A stretch of 45,330 bases of DNA from Acetobacteraceae bacterium (GCA_025354865.1 JANXMB010000164.1:1-45330); one strand, 5' to 3'. Positions 16,212-24,966 are shown, counted from the stretch's first letter. The notes: generated by a model not told the origin, from the letters alone. Made by a program: numbers and translations.

Positions 16212-17186
16212 CACCGCATCGACGAACCTATTCGTATACGTGCGCGCGAGGTCGATCTGCGCCGGCACGATTTTCGGTTCGAATGCCGCGATAACCCGCA
16301 ACGGTGTTTCCAACGCCTTTGGATCGAATCGCCCGTCGCGGGAAAACATCGCACGGGATTTATCCACGACAGCCGCTGCCAAAGCCCGATCGCCGAACCG
16401 GTATTTCGGCGCGATGGCATCGAGCAAATCGTTGCTGGAATGGCTGTGCAAATAGCGCAATCCCGCGACCCCCGCGTTGGCCAAACGTTGGATTGCCGCC
16501 GGATGCGCATCGATAAAGCTTTGCAACGCATAGAGGCACAACATCGGGTACCGCCCGCCATACGCCGCGATGCAGCCGGCTTCCGTGCGGGTATCGATCG
16601 TCACCCGGATTTTGCCAATTCGTTCCAATAACGTCATAACCGGATCGGTATCGACCACCAGATCGACGATCTTGCGCTCCACGGCCGCCAGCACGCCATC
16701 GCCGGACCCAAGCCCAACGATCGCAACATCGTTCACGGTCAGCCCTGCCGTCTGCAATATCGTTCCGATCATGACGTCGGCGGCACCGCCTGGCAGCGCG
16801 ACGCCGATGCGGCGGCCTTTGAAATCGGCGATGGTCTTGATGCGATCGGCCAGATCGGCGCGCACGCCCAGGATGAGACCGGGCAACGTATTCAGCAGCA
16901 CAACGCCGCGAAGCGCCTGCCCTTGGGCTTGCGTCTGAATGGTATGATCGTAGCGCCCCATCCCGACATCGACCGCGCCGGTTAGCACCGCGCGCAGCAC
17001 CGCCGCCGCGCCCGAGGGGGCCGGCAGCACGGCCACATTCAAGCCCTGCTGCCGGAACAGGCCCAGCGAATCAGTCACCAGCAGCGGCAGGGAAGCAACC
17101 GCCAGCGGCCCCATAGCCAGCGCGATGTCCGACTTTTCGGGCGGGCTGCGGCCCCAATCCGCCACCGGGATCGCGCCCGCCAGCAC
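16197..17186 (-). CDS. ABC transporter substrate-binding protein (NMT1/TauA type)
   Basis: 329 residues. The pattern IALAMGPLAVASLPLLVTDSLGLFRQQGLNVAVLP at the N-terminus and GRRIGVALPGGAADVMIGTIL in the middle is that of periplasmic binding proteins for nitrate, taurine or thiamine precursors. The GTG at 17186 is the first start after the in-frame TAG; upstream in-frame codons encode a Tat-like TRRAVLAGA but include no start codon, so the annotated protein begins inside what looks like a twin-arginine leader. Export is therefore uncertain: either an unusual start is used or the leader has decayed. No permease or ATPase is adjacent; ligand unknown. Confidence 0.7.
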   Translation of the reverse strand: MLAGAIPVADWGRSPPEKSDIALAMGPLAVASLPLLVTDSLGLFRQQGLNVAVLPAPSGAAAVLRAVLTGAVDVGMGRYDHTIQTQAQGQALRGVVLLNTLPGLILGVRADLADRIKTIADFKGRRIGVALPGGAADVMIGTILQTAGLTVNDVAIVGLGSGDGVLAAVERKIVDLVVDTDPVMTLLERIGKIRVTIDTRTEAGCIAAYGGRYPMLCLYALQSFIDAHPAAIQRLANAGVAGLRYLHSHSSNDLLDAIAPKYRFGDRALAAAVVDKSRAMFSRDGRFDPKALETPLRVIAAFEPKIVPAQIDLARTYTNRFVDAVPPPP

Positions 17187-17251
17187 CGCCCGTCGCGTTG
17201 GCCCCGGCCTCAGGTTAGCCCAGCCCGATTGGGGAACACGCTATCGCAACG

Positions 17252-17275
17252 GCACCGACGATCGCGCGTCGGTGC
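17252..17275 (-). terminator. hairpin downstream of the binding-protein gene
   Basis: A perfect 9-bp stem (GCACCGACG/CGTCGGTGC) with a 6-nt loop, 27 nt past the stop of the leftward gene ending at 17302. There is no T-run. Confidence 0.45.
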
Positions 17276-17301
17276 GGTATCGGACATAAACGCATGCGGC
17301 G

Positions 17302-18033
17302 TCAGGCGGCCGGCGCAACCGTCAACCGGCCCGCGACCCCGTGCTTCTGGATGAAGCCGGCGACCAGACCGGATGCCTTCGCCTCCTCCACGAATGCCGC
17401 GAGGAAAGCGGCCGCCTCGGTCGCCGCTTTGTTGCAACCGACGGCTTGCTGCACCGACGCGAACTGACCGTCCAGGATGCGCGACCCCGGCAGCTTCTGC
17501 ACATCGTTCAGCAGCGCGGGGCGCAGGCTCGCAAGGGCGTCCATCTTCTCGTTCACGAAGGCATCGAACGCCTGCGGGCCGCCAGCGGCGCGGATCAATT
17601 CGGCATTGTGAATATTGCGTTCCAACCACAGCTCGTAGGCGCTGCCCTTGGATACCGAGATGCGGTTGCCCTTCTTGTCCACGTCGGCAATCGACTGGAT
17701 CGAGGAACCGGCCGGCACCAGATAGGTCGCTTCGATCTCGGCATAGGCGGCGGAAAAGGCGATTTTCTGGGCGCGCTGCGGTTCGGCACCGATGTTGCCG
17801 ATATCCCAGGTATCCGAACCGGCGGCATCCGCCAGATCGGCCGGCTTCGCATAGGGCACGAAGGCGACCGGCACGCCCAAGCGTGCAGCGATCGCGCGGG
17901 CCATGTCGGGGGACACGCCGTCCGGGTCACCGTTGGCTGCTTTGCCGGTCACCAGCAGGAAGTTGCCCATGTTGATGGCGGCGCGCAGCACGCCGTGCGG
18001 CGCAAGCTGGGATTTAATCGTATCGGAAGGCAT
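17302..18033 (-). CDS. amino-acid-type solute-binding protein without signal peptide
   Basis: 243 residues of the bacterial extracellular solute-binding protein family 3 fold: VLRAAINMGNFLLVTG, DGVSPDMARAIAARLGVPVAFVPY, WDIGNIGAEPQRAQKIAFSAAYAEIEATYLV. This family usually binds polar amino acids for ABC import. ATG at 18033 is preferred because AGGA lies 9 nt upstream; the ATG at 18042 has that same sequence directly against it. Either start lacks a hydrophobic leader, so the protein looks cytoplasmic, which is odd for a transport component. It may be a ligand sensor, or the leader may have been lost. Alone, with no permease nearby; divergent from hpnA. Confidence 0.78.
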   Translation of the reverse strand: MPSDTIKSQLAPHGVLRAAINMGNFLLVTGKAANGDPDGVSPDMARAIAARLGVPVAFVPYAKPADLADAAGSDTWDIGNIGAEPQRAQKIAFSAAYAEIEATYLVPAGSSIQSIADVDKKGNRISVSKGSAYELWLERNIHNAELIRAAGGPQAFDAFVNEKMDALASLRPALLNDVQKLPGSRILDGQFASVQQAVGCNKAATEAAAFLAAFVEEAKASGLVAGFIQKHGVAGRLTVAPAA

Positions 18034-18142
18034 CTCGGACATTCCTGTTTCATGGTTAGGCATCGAGTGTACCGGAACCATCGGCCCCCCGGCAAGCCGC
18101 ACCCAATCCGCCCCCTCATTCCAACCTTGCGGCGCTTCGTCT

Positions 18143-18177
18143 ATGCAGGCGCGATGAACGCAGGCACCCCTCCATGA
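18143..18177 (+). other. two chained micro-ORFs leading into hpnA
   Basis: ATG at 18143 opens a 4-codon frame (MQAR) that ends in TGA at 18155-18157, overlapping the ATG at 18154. That opens a 7-codon frame (MNAGTPP) whose TGA (18175-18177) overlaps the hpnA ATG at 18174. The three starts are linked by ATGA junctions, as in translational coupling. No strong ribosome binding site is in front of hpnA itself. Confidence 0.35.
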
Positions 18178-19166
18178 CCACGCTTGTCACCGGCGCTACC
18201 GGCTTCGTCGGTTCGGCGGTTGCTCGCATTTTGCTGGCGCGCGGGCATGAATTGCGCCTGCTGAGCCGAGCGAATAGCGACCGCAGCAATATCGCGGGAT
18301 TGGAGGCGGAGGTCGTGTTGGGCGACCTGACCGATGCGGCCTCGTTGAAGCGCGCCGCTGCCGGATGCCGCTTCGTTGTCCACGTCGCCGCCGACTACCG
18401 CATCTGGGTCCCCGACCCCAATGAAATGCTCCGCGCCAACGTTGCCGGCGCCCTGGCCATGGTGCGCGCTGCCGCCGATGCCGGCGCCGAACGCATCGTC
18501 CATTGCAGTTCCGTCGCGGCCCTCGGCTTGATCGGCGACGGTTCGTTGTCCGACGAAAACACCCCGGCGCGGGAATCCGACTTCGTGGGCATCTATAAGC
18601 GGTCGAAATATCTAGCCGAGCAGGCGCTGCGGGAAGCGATGGCGCGGGAGAAGCTGCCGGTGGTCATCGTCAATCCCGCCGCCCCCGTCGGCCCGCGCGA
18701 CATCAAGCCGACGCCGACCGGCAAGATGATCCGCGACGCCGCTGCCGGCAAAATCCCTGCCTTCATCGACACCGGCCTCAATATCGTGCACGTCGACGAC
18801 GTGGCGGAGGGGCATGCCCTCGCGCTCGAACACGGGCGCATCGGGGAGCGCTACATCCTTGGCGGCGAGAATATGCTGCTGAAGGACGTGCTCGCGCTGG
18901 TGGCCGATGTCGCGGGTCGGCGCCCGCCGTCGATCCAATTGCCGGAAGCCGTCGTCTGGCCCGCCGCCGCCCTCATGGAATGGTTTGCGCGCCTCACCGG
19001 CATTCCGCCGACGATGACCCGGGACCATCTCAAGATGGCGCGCAAGAAGATGTTCTATTCGTCGGCCAAGGCGATGGATGAACTCGGCTACCGCCCCCGC
19101 CCCGTTCGGCAGGCGGTGGAAGATGCGGTCGCCTGGTTCGTGGCCCACGGCAGGTTGAAAGTCTGA
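18174..19166 (+). CDS. hpnA: hopanoid-associated sugar epimerase HpnA
   Basis: 330 residues, an extended SDR with cofactor loop TGATGFVG (6-13), catalytic region YKRSKYLAE (Tyr and Lys) and the C-terminal FYSSAKAMDELGYRPRP of HpnA proteins. HpnA sits in hopanoid operons and is thought to act on sugar head groups of bacteriohopanepolyols; it is a cytoplasmic NAD(P)-dependent enzyme. The ATG at 18174 overlaps the stop of a micro-ORF, and hpnB starts 1 nt after its stop. The first gene of a tightly packed four-gene operon, divergent from a solute-binding protein. The precise reaction of HpnA is not experimentally settled. Confidence 0.93.
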   Translation: MTTLVTGATGFVGSAVARILLARGHELRLLSRANSDRSNIAGLEAEVVLGDLTDAASLKRAAAGCRFVVHVAADYRIWVPDPNEMLRANVAGALAMVRAAADAGAERIVHCSSVAALGLIGDGSLSDENTPARESDFVGIYKRSKYLAEQALREAMAREKLPVVIVNPAAPVGPRDIKPTPTGKMIRDAAAGKIPAFIDTGLNIVHVDDVAEGHALALEHGRIGERYILGGENMLLKDVLALVADVAGRRPPSIQLPEAVVWPAAALMEWFARLTGIPPTMTRDHLKMARKKMFYSSAKAMDELGYRPRPVRQAVEDAVAWFVAHGRLKV

Positions 19167-19167
19167 G

Positions 19168-20283
19168 ATGATCGGGGCGATCGCGATCTCGGCCACGATC
19201 TGGCTTTATTTGTTGCTGTTCCACGGCCGGTTCTGGCAGGCCGGGCCGGTGCTGACGCCGCGCACCCCGCAGTCCCGCCCGGATGTGGCGATCGTGGTGC
19301 CCGCGCGCGACGAAGCCGAAACCATCGACATTGTGCTGCGATCGCTGTTGGCGCAGGAATATTCCGGCACCTACCGCGTCGTTCTTATCGACGACAACAG
19401 CACCGATGGTACCGGCGCCATCGCTCGTGCCATCGCCGATCCCCGCCTGACCGTGCTCACCGGCGCGCCTCGGCCAGCGGGATGGAGCGGCAAGCTCTGG
19501 GCGGTGTCGCAAGGGCTGCGGGCGGCAGGCGACGCACACATGTATTTACTGACCGATGCCGACATCGTCCATCGCCCGCAACATCTGGCGACACTGATCG
19601 CCCGAGCGGAACGGGACGATATCGATATGGTTTCGGAGATGGTCGAACTGGCCTGCTCGTCCTGGGCCGAACGGGCCTTGGTGCCGGCGTTCGTGTTTTT
19701 CTTTCAGTTGTTGTATCCTTTCAGTTGGGTAAACGACCCGTTGCGCGCGACCGCAGCAGCCGCAGGCGGCACTGTTCTGATCCGCGCGCGCGCATTGCAA
19801 AGAATAGGGGGCATCGACGCTGTGAGGGGGGCTTTGATCGACGACGTCGCACTGGCGACCGCAGTCAAACGCGGCGGTCGCATCTGGTTGGGCCATACCT
19901 CCCTCGCTCGTTCTATCCGACCGTACCCCGGCGCGATCGATATCTGGCGCATGGTGGCGCGCACCGCTTACGTGCAACTGCGCTACTCCCCGCTGTTGCT
20001 GATTGCCACCACGATCGGCATGGCGCTGACATGGTTGCTCCCCCCGTACGAGGCCTTGTTCGGCACCGGCATGGCGCGTTGGGTGGGGTTCGCAACCTGG
20101 GCGATGCTGGCCGGATCCTACCTGCCGACATTGCGCCGGTTCGGACGATCCCCCGCCTGGGCGCCGTTCCTGCCAGCGGTTGCCGCATTCTACATGGCCG
20201 CAACCATCGGATCGGCCGCCAATCATCACCGCGGCCGGGGCGTTGCCTGGAAAGGGCGCGCTTACCGGGGGGCCGAAGCATGA
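19168..20283 (+). CDS. hpnB: hopene-associated glycosyltransferase HpnB
   Basis: 371 residues of a family 2 glycosyltransferase: VAIVVPARDEAETI at the N-terminus, DDNSTDGT and the metal-binding LLTDADI, then a GGTVLIRA acceptor region and two or three C-terminal membrane helices (around 265-340). An N-terminal helix (1-20) also anchors it. HpnB is found with hopanoid genes and is predicted to add a sugar to a hopanoid or related lipid at the inner membrane. ATG follows the hpnA stop by 1 nt; its own stop overlaps hpnC by 4 bp. Confidence 0.93.
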   Translation: MIGAIAISATIWLYLLLFHGRFWQAGPVLTPRTPQSRPDVAIVVPARDEAETIDIVLRSLLAQEYSGTYRVVLIDDNSTDGTGAIARAIADPRLTVLTGAPRPAGWSGKLWAVSQGLRAAGDAHMYLLTDADIVHRPQHLATLIARAERDDIDMVSEMVELACSSWAERALVPAFVFFFQLLYPFSWVNDPLRATAAAAGGTVLIRARALQRIGGIDAVRGALIDDVALATAVKRGGRIWLGHTSLARSIRPYPGAIDIWRMVARTAYVQLRYSPLLLIATTIGMALTWLLPPYEALFGTGMARWVGFATWAMLAGSYLPTLRRFGRSPAWAPFLPAVAAFYMAATIGSAANHHRGRGVAWKGRAYRGAEA

Positions 20284-21116
20284 GCGGTCGGGTCAATGTC
20301 GAGCAATGGTCGGGCAAGGATCGCGGCGACGAGAATTTCCCGGTCGGATCGCGCCTGATCTCGGCCAAATACCGCCCGCATATCCATGCCTATTACGCCT
20401 TCGCGCGCAACGCCGACGATATTGCGGACTCCAAGTCCCTGGCGCCGCAGGAGAAAATCGACCGGCTGGACATCATGGAAGCCGTGCTGCTGGGCAAACG
20501 GCACGAGGGTGCGCCCAGCGCAATGCGGTTGCGCGACAGTCTGGCCACGACCCGGGTGTCGTCGGTGCACGCAACGGATCTGCTGATCGCATTCCGTCGC
20601 GATGCGACCAAGAACCGTTACGATACCATCGACGAGTTGTACAACTACTGCCGTTACTCCGCCGTGCCGGTCGGGCGTTACGTGATCGACCTGCACAAAG
20701 AGAACCACGAGTGCTACTCGCCCTCGGACGCATTGTGCATCGCCCTGCAAGTGTTGAACCACATGCAGGATTGCGGCAAGGATCTGGCCGAATTAGATCG
20801 TTGCTATATACCGCAGGGGTTGCTGGATCATTTCGGGTCGTCGGTGGACGATATCCGCGGCAACAAGGAAACCCCGGGCCTGCGGCGGGTTTTCGTCACC
20901 TTGCTCGACCGTATCGATCGGTTGTTGCAGGCGGCCTCGGAACTGCCGGAAATCGCCAAGGATCGGCGCCTGCGCATGGAAACAGCAACCATCTGCGGTC
21001 TGGCCAAACGCTTGCAACGCCGGTTGGCCTATGGCGACCCCTTGGCGAAGCGGGTCAAACTATCGAAACGCGACGGCATGTTCAGTGTCCTCGGCGCGGT
21101 CAGGCACTTGTGGTGA
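20280..21116 (+). CDS. hpnC: hydroxysqualene synthase HpnC
   Basis: 278 residues of the squalene/phytoene synthase fold. The first prenyl-diphosphate site is YAFARNADDIAD and the second lies in NHMQDCGKDLAELDRCYIP. In the HpnCDE route HpnC converts presqualene diphosphate to hydroxysqualene. ATG at 20280 overlaps the hpnB stop (ATGA), and its TGA overlaps the GTG of hpnD (GTGA), so the operon is translationally coupled throughout. Tyr-rich helix YNYCRYSAVPVGRYVIDL is as expected. Confidence 0.93.
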   Translation: MSGRVNVEQWSGKDRGDENFPVGSRLISAKYRPHIHAYYAFARNADDIADSKSLAPQEKIDRLDIMEAVLLGKRHEGAPSAMRLRDSLATTRVSSVHATDLLIAFRRDATKNRYDTIDELYNYCRYSAVPVGRYVIDLHKENHECYSPSDALCIALQVLNHMQDCGKDLAELDRCYIPQGLLDHFGSSVDDIRGNKETPGLRRVFVTLLDRIDRLLQAASELPEIAKDRRLRMETATICGLAKRLQRRLAYGDPLAKRVKLSKRDGMFSVLGAVRHLW

Positions 21117-21964
21117 CCGCCTTGGACGCCGCCCCCGCCGATCTCGCCGCGGTCGAGGCGATCGTCCGCGCCGCCGGCACGTCGTTCTATCGCGGCATGG
21201 CGGTGCTGACGCCAGACCGGCGCCATGCGATGTATGCCATCTACGCCTTCTGCCGCATCGTCGACGATATCGCCGACGAGGAAGGCACGCTCGACGAGAA
21301 ACGTGCCGGCCTCGCGGCGTGGCGAGTGTCCATTGCCGGGCTACGCACCGGTGTGTCGCACGATCCCGTCACCCGCGTCCTGGTCAAGGCCGTCGCTGCC
21401 TTCGATCTGCGGGAGCAAGACTTCCTCGACGTCGTGGACGGCATGCAAATGGACGCCGAAACGGCGATCGTCGCGCCCGATCTGGCCACCTTGGATTTGT
21501 ATTGCGATCGCGTCGCCGCCGCCGTCGGCCGCTTGTCGGTGCGGGCGTTCGGGGATGCCTCGCCCGCCGCCGATCGGGTCGCACATGCGCTGGGGCGGGC
21601 GCTGCAACTCACCAATATCCTGCGCGATATCAAGGAGGACGCCGATCGCGGCCGGGTCTACCTGCCGGCCGAATATCTGCGCGAAGCCGGTGTGCCACTC
21701 ACCCCCGAAGGCGTCCTCACCTCCCCCGCCCTACCGCTAGCCTGTGCTCGCGTTGCCCTCCTGGCGCACCGCTATTTCCGGGAGGCTGCGGCCGCAATGG
21801 ACGAATGCGATCGCAAGGCGATGAAACCGGCCCGGCTGATGGGCGCCACCTACGCCGCGATTCTGGTCGCGCTCGAACACGCCGGCTGGCAGGACCTGTC
21901 GGCGCGTGTCGGTTTGAGCAAATGGCGCAAAATCTGGATTCTGCTGCGGTACGGGCTGACCTGA
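21113..21964 (+). CDS. hpnD: presqualene diphosphate synthase HpnD
   Basis: 283 residues with both aspartate-rich motifs, YAFCRIVDDIADE and LTNILRDIKEDADRGRVYLP, the signature of HpnD, which condenses two farnesyl diphosphates to presqualene diphosphate. GTG start at 21113 overlaps the hpnC stop. hpnD is the last gene of the operon: nine nt after its stop comes a convergent SDR gene, so hpnE, squalene-hopene cyclase and the later hpn genes that often follow are elsewhere in the genome or absent. Confidence 0.93.
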   Translation: MTALDAAPADLAAVEAIVRAAGTSFYRGMAVLTPDRRHAMYAIYAFCRIVDDIADEEGTLDEKRAGLAAWRVSIAGLRTGVSHDPVTRVLVKAVAAFDLREQDFLDVVDGMQMDAETAIVAPDLATLDLYCDRVAAAVGRLSVRAFGDASPAADRVAHALGRALQLTNILRDIKEDADRGRVYLPAEYLREAGVPLTPEGVLTSPALPLACARVALLAHRYFREAAAAMDECDRKAMKPARLMGATYAAILVALEHAGWQDLSARVGLSKWRKIWILLRYGLT

Positions 21965-21973
21965 TACCGACCG

Positions 21974-22750
21974 TCAGTCGTGTACCAGGCCGCCATCGAC
22001 GTTGTAGGTCTGACCGGTGATATTCCGAGCACCGGGGGATGCCAGAAATACCGCCATGGCGGCGATGTCCTCGGGGCCGTTGGCGCGTTTCAACGGGATA
22101 TCCTTGACGAATTTCGCTTCCTCCACGGCGACATCGACGCCATTCGATTTGGCGCGATCCTTCAACATGGCAGCAACCAGCGGGGTCATTGTCACCCCCG
22201 GGCAGATTGCGTTCACATTGATGTCGTGCTTCGCGAGCTGCTGCGACGCCGTGTAGGTCAGGCTGATCACCGCCCCCTTGCTGGCCGCATAAGCCGCATT
22301 CGATGTCGCTCGGAAACCTTTGCCGGCAATCGATGCGATATTGATAATGCGCCCGCCGCGCTGGGCAATCATCTCCCGCGCGACGCGTTGCAGGCAGAAG
22401 AACACGCCTTTGGCGTTGACGCGGTGGATGCGGTCCCAGTCGGCTTCCGTCAGGTCCATGATATCGGCGCTGCGGGTGACACCGGCATTGTTCACGACGA
22501 TATCGATCCGCCCGTAAGCCGCGATGGCTTTTTCGACCATGGCATCGATTTGCCCGAGGTCGCCGACATCCACCCGCACCGCGAGCGCCTGCTTCTGCCC
22601 GGCCGCAATATCGTCCGCCGTCGCCTGCGCCGCCGCCAGATCGATATCCGCAGCAACGATCGTCGCCCCGGCATCGGCCAAAGCGCGCGCGCAGGCCCTG
22701 CCGATCCCGCTTCCCGCGCCGGTGATCAGCGCAACTTGTCCATTCAGCAT
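21974..22750 (-). CDS. SDR family oxidoreductase
   Basis: 258 residues, classical SDR: cofactor loop TGAGSGIG (10-17), Asp35 after the second strand suggesting NAD(H) rather than NADP(H), NNAG (87-90), catalytic Ser140, Tyr154 and Lys158, and the C-terminal ITGQTYNVDGG. Comparable proteins are annotated as 3-oxoacyl reductases or polyol/hydroxyacyl dehydrogenases. It lies 15 nt downstream of the CaiB-type gene on the same strand, so a role in the same acyl-CoA pathway, such as hydroxyacyl oxidation, is plausible. Substrate not assignable. Confidence 0.88.
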   Translation of the reverse strand: MLNGQVALITGAGSGIGRACARALADAGATIVAADIDLAAAQATADDIAAGQKQALAVRVDVGDLGQIDAMVEKAIAAYGRIDIVVNNAGVTRSADIMDLTEADWDRIHRVNAKGVFFCLQRVAREMIAQRGGRIINIASIAGKGFRATSNAAYAASKGAVISLTYTASQQLAKHDINVNAICPGVTMTPLVAAMLKDRAKSNGVDVAVEEAKFVKDIPLKRANGPEDIAAMAVFLASPGARNITGQTYNVDGGLVHD

Positions 22751-22764
22751 CGTATCCGATTCCT

Positions 22765-23889
22765 TTACCCGATAAGCTGTCCTATCTCGCTTTCATCGAG
22801 GCCCCAAGCCTGCAACGCCACGCGCGGGTCGGTGGCCCCGGGCGGGGTCGGGTGTGCCAGCGGGGTGCCGCCGAACCGCGGCGCGGGGGCGGGCTGGCGC
22901 ATGCCGCCGACTTCGATGAAGGCCTGCCGAGCAACGTTGTGCGGATGGGCGTGGGCCTCGTCCATCGAGAGGACGGGGGCAAAGCAAACATCCGTCCCTT
23001 CCAGCAAGGCGCACCATTCGTCCCGCGTGCGGGTGCGGAACAAGGCTGTCATCCGCTCCTTGGTGGCAGGCCAACCGGCGGGATCGCGCTGCGGCGGCAT
23101 CGAGGCCGGATCGATCTCCAACCGTTCCAACAATTCGGCATGGAACTTCGCTTCGATCGAGGCGATCGAGATATACGTGCCGGGTACGGAACATTCGTAA
23201 ACTTCGTAGTAGTACGAGCCGGAGTCCAATTGATTGTGCCCGCGCGGCCCCTGCAGGCGACCGCCGGCTTTCATGGCGTAGATCGGCGTCATCAGCGACA
23301 ACGCGCCATCGACCATGGCGGCATCGACCACTTGCCCCGCACCGGTCGCCCGAGCAGAAACGATCGCCGCGAGCAGCCCGACAACGAGGTAAAGGGTGCC
23401 GCCGCCGTAATCGCCGACCAGGTTCAGCGGCGGAGTCGGTTTCGAATCTTTCCGCCCGATGGCATGCAGCGCGCCGGTCAGCGCGATGTAGTTCAGGTCG
23501 TGCCCCGCCGCCATCGCCAGCGGCCCGGTCTGCCCCCACCCCGTCACCCGCCCATACGCCAGACGCGGATTGCGCCCGAGGCAGACATCCGGCCCCAGCC
23601 CCAAACGCTCCATCACGCCGGGGCGAAATCCCTCGATCAGCCCGTCGGATTCGCCGATCATCTTCAGCACCAACGCCACATTGGCCGGGTCCTTGAGGTC
23701 CACCGCAATCGCCGACCGGCTGCGCTTCGTGAACTCGAACTGCTCGGCCATCGTCACCGCTGGATCGCCGGGGGTTTTGCGGTCGATCCGCACGACGGTC
23801 GCCCCCATGTCGGCCAGCATCGTGGCCGCCAGAGGGGCCGGGCCAATGCCTGCGAATTCGACGATTTTGACGCCCGCTAACGGTCCCAT
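22765..23889 (-). CDS. CaiB/BaiF family protein, alpha-methylacyl-CoA racemase type
   Basis: 374 residues. The GHDLNYIALTGALHAIGR block carries His130 and Asp131, NLVGDYGGG carries Asp160, and ASIEAKF the acidic partner; these correspond to the His126/Asp156/Glu241 set of mycobacterial alpha-methylacyl-CoA racemase, so racemase rather than CoA transfer is favoured. Such enzymes switch the 2-methyl configuration of branched acyl-CoAs before beta-oxidation. ATG at 23889 has GGGAG 7 nt upstream; an ATG at 23907 is less likely. Co-directional with the SDR gene after 14 nt. Confidence 0.87.
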   Translation of the reverse strand: MGPLAGVKIVEFAGIGPAPLAATMLADMGATVVRIDRKTPGDPAVTMAEQFEFTKRSRSAIAVDLKDPANVALVLKMIGESDGLIEGFRPGVMERLGLGPDVCLGRNPRLAYGRVTGWGQTGPLAMAAGHDLNYIALTGALHAIGRKDSKPTPPLNLVGDYGGGTLYLVVGLLAAIVSARATGAGQVVDAAMVDGALSLMTPIYAMKAGGRLQGPRGHNQLDSGSYYYEVYECSVPGTYISIASIEAKFHAELLERLEIDPASMPPQRDPAGWPATKERMTALFRTRTRDEWCALLEGTDVCFAPVLSMDEAHAHPHNVARQAFIEVGGMRQPAPAPRFGGTPLAHPTPPGATDPRVALQAWGLDESEIGQLIG

Positions 23890-24112
23890 GATCTCGCTCC
23901 CTGCCAATCCGCCAATTTATACCAGCCCGCCGTCGGCACATGAAGCAGGGGCGCGCGCGGACCGCCGCTTGCCTTCTGGAGCGTTTGTTTCAACATCCGC
24001 GCCTTCGTCCTCGGCCGGATAGTTGCAAAAAATTCTTCCTCGCCACCGAACAGCACGATCGTTTCATTCGGTCGGAAATCTGCGAACGCGGCAATTTATA
24101 TTATGCTGTCGC

Positions 24113-24151
24113 CCCAACGATCGACCCGTTTACCATGGGTCGATCGTTGGG
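24113..24151 (-). terminator. perfect 15-bp hairpin after the AT-hook gene
   Basis: CCCAACGATCGACCC (24113-24127) and its exact complement (24137-24151) around a 9-nt loop, 18 nt past the stop of the leftward AT-hook gene. No T-run follows on that strand. The rest of 23890-24168 shows no gene. Confidence 0.6.
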
Positions 24152-24168
24152 TGAGCCGGTCGTCGCAA

Positions 24169-24786
24169 TTACGCGGCTGTATTGTCGTCGGACGGCGTAG
24201 ACGTGACCGGAGCCGGAACCTTCCGAGGGCGACCCGGTCCCCGCTTGCCCGGCGTTGCCACGACGATCTTCTTCGGTCGGCCCGGTCCGCGCTTCGCCGG
24301 CGCTTTGGCGGCCGACTTCTTCGCAGCTGTTTTTGTGCTGGCGGCTTTCTTCGTTGTTGCAGCCTTGGCGGCAGACTTCCTCGGCCGGCCCGGACCCCGT
24401 TTCGGCGTCGCACTCTTGCTGCCCGAGGCTTTCTTCGGTGCAGCTTTGCGCGTGGCAGCCTTCTTCGGTGCGGCAGCCTTGGCAGCCGATTTCTTCGGCC
24501 GACCCGGCCCGCGCTTGGCGCCAGCGGCTTTCGCCATAGATTTCGTTGCAGATTTTTTCGCAACCGGCTTTTTCGCCGCCGATTTTTTAGCAGTCGGCTT
24601 TTTCGCCGCTGCTTTCTTGGCCGGCGTTTTCTTCGCAGCGGCGGCTTTCGCGGGAGCTTTCTTGCTCGCAGCTTTTTTCCCAGCGGGTTTTTTCCCAGCG
24701 GGCTTTTTCGCCGTTTTACGCGCCCCGGCCTTCATCGCCAGCGCTTGGGCAGACGGCCAATCGATTGTCGTTTCTTCTGTACTCAC
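24169..24786 (-). CDS. AT-hook, histone H1-like DNA-binding protein
   Basis: 205 residues, almost wholly Lys/Ala/Pro after an acidic 18-residue start. Residues 20-90 are histone H1-like KKPAGKK/AKK repeats. Four AT-hooks follow, each KRGPGRP[KR]K, with GRP cores near 95, 133, 169 and 185; AT-hooks insert Arg into the minor groove of AT-rich DNA. The tail is neutral to acidic (TSTPSDDNTAA). The GTG start at 24786 has GAGGAG 9 nt upstream. It is probably a nucleoid-associated or architectural protein, useful for marking AT-rich DNA in a GC-rich genome. The gene is single, with a hairpin after it and a nested palindrome 180-215 bp upstream. Reverse-strand frames here are shadows of its biased codons. 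Confidence 0.85.
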   Translation of the reverse strand: MSTEETTIDWPSAQALAMKAGARKTAKKPAGKKPAGKKAASKKAPAKAAAAKKTPAKKAAAKKPTAKKSAAKKPVAKKSATKSMAKAAGAKRGPGRPKKSAAKAAAPKKAATRKAAPKKASGSKSATPKRGPGRPRKSAAKAATTKKAASTKTAAKKSAAKAPAKRGPGRPKKIVVATPGKRGPGRPRKVPAPVTSTPSDDNTAA

Positions 24787-24966
24787 CAGAGTTTACTCCT
24801 CGTCGGGATGGGACCGGTTTCAAACCGGAAGCACTGGGCAACCCGGGGCGACGGGATCGTTGTCTCGAAATACATTGCGCTGCTGCCGCACATTGTACGG
24901 AATGCATCATGTCCAATGCGCACGAGGCCACGGTCCATTCGACCGTCCTTCTGTTATCGTTAGGGC

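Noticed and set aside
17210-17629. 139-codon minus-strand frame
   Set aside because: It is a shifted frame inside the binding-protein gene 17302-18033, with no homology.
24103-24963. Long plus-strand frames over the AT-hook gene
   Set aside because: They encode Phe/Arg/Ala repeats that mirror the Lys/Ala repeats of the real gene.
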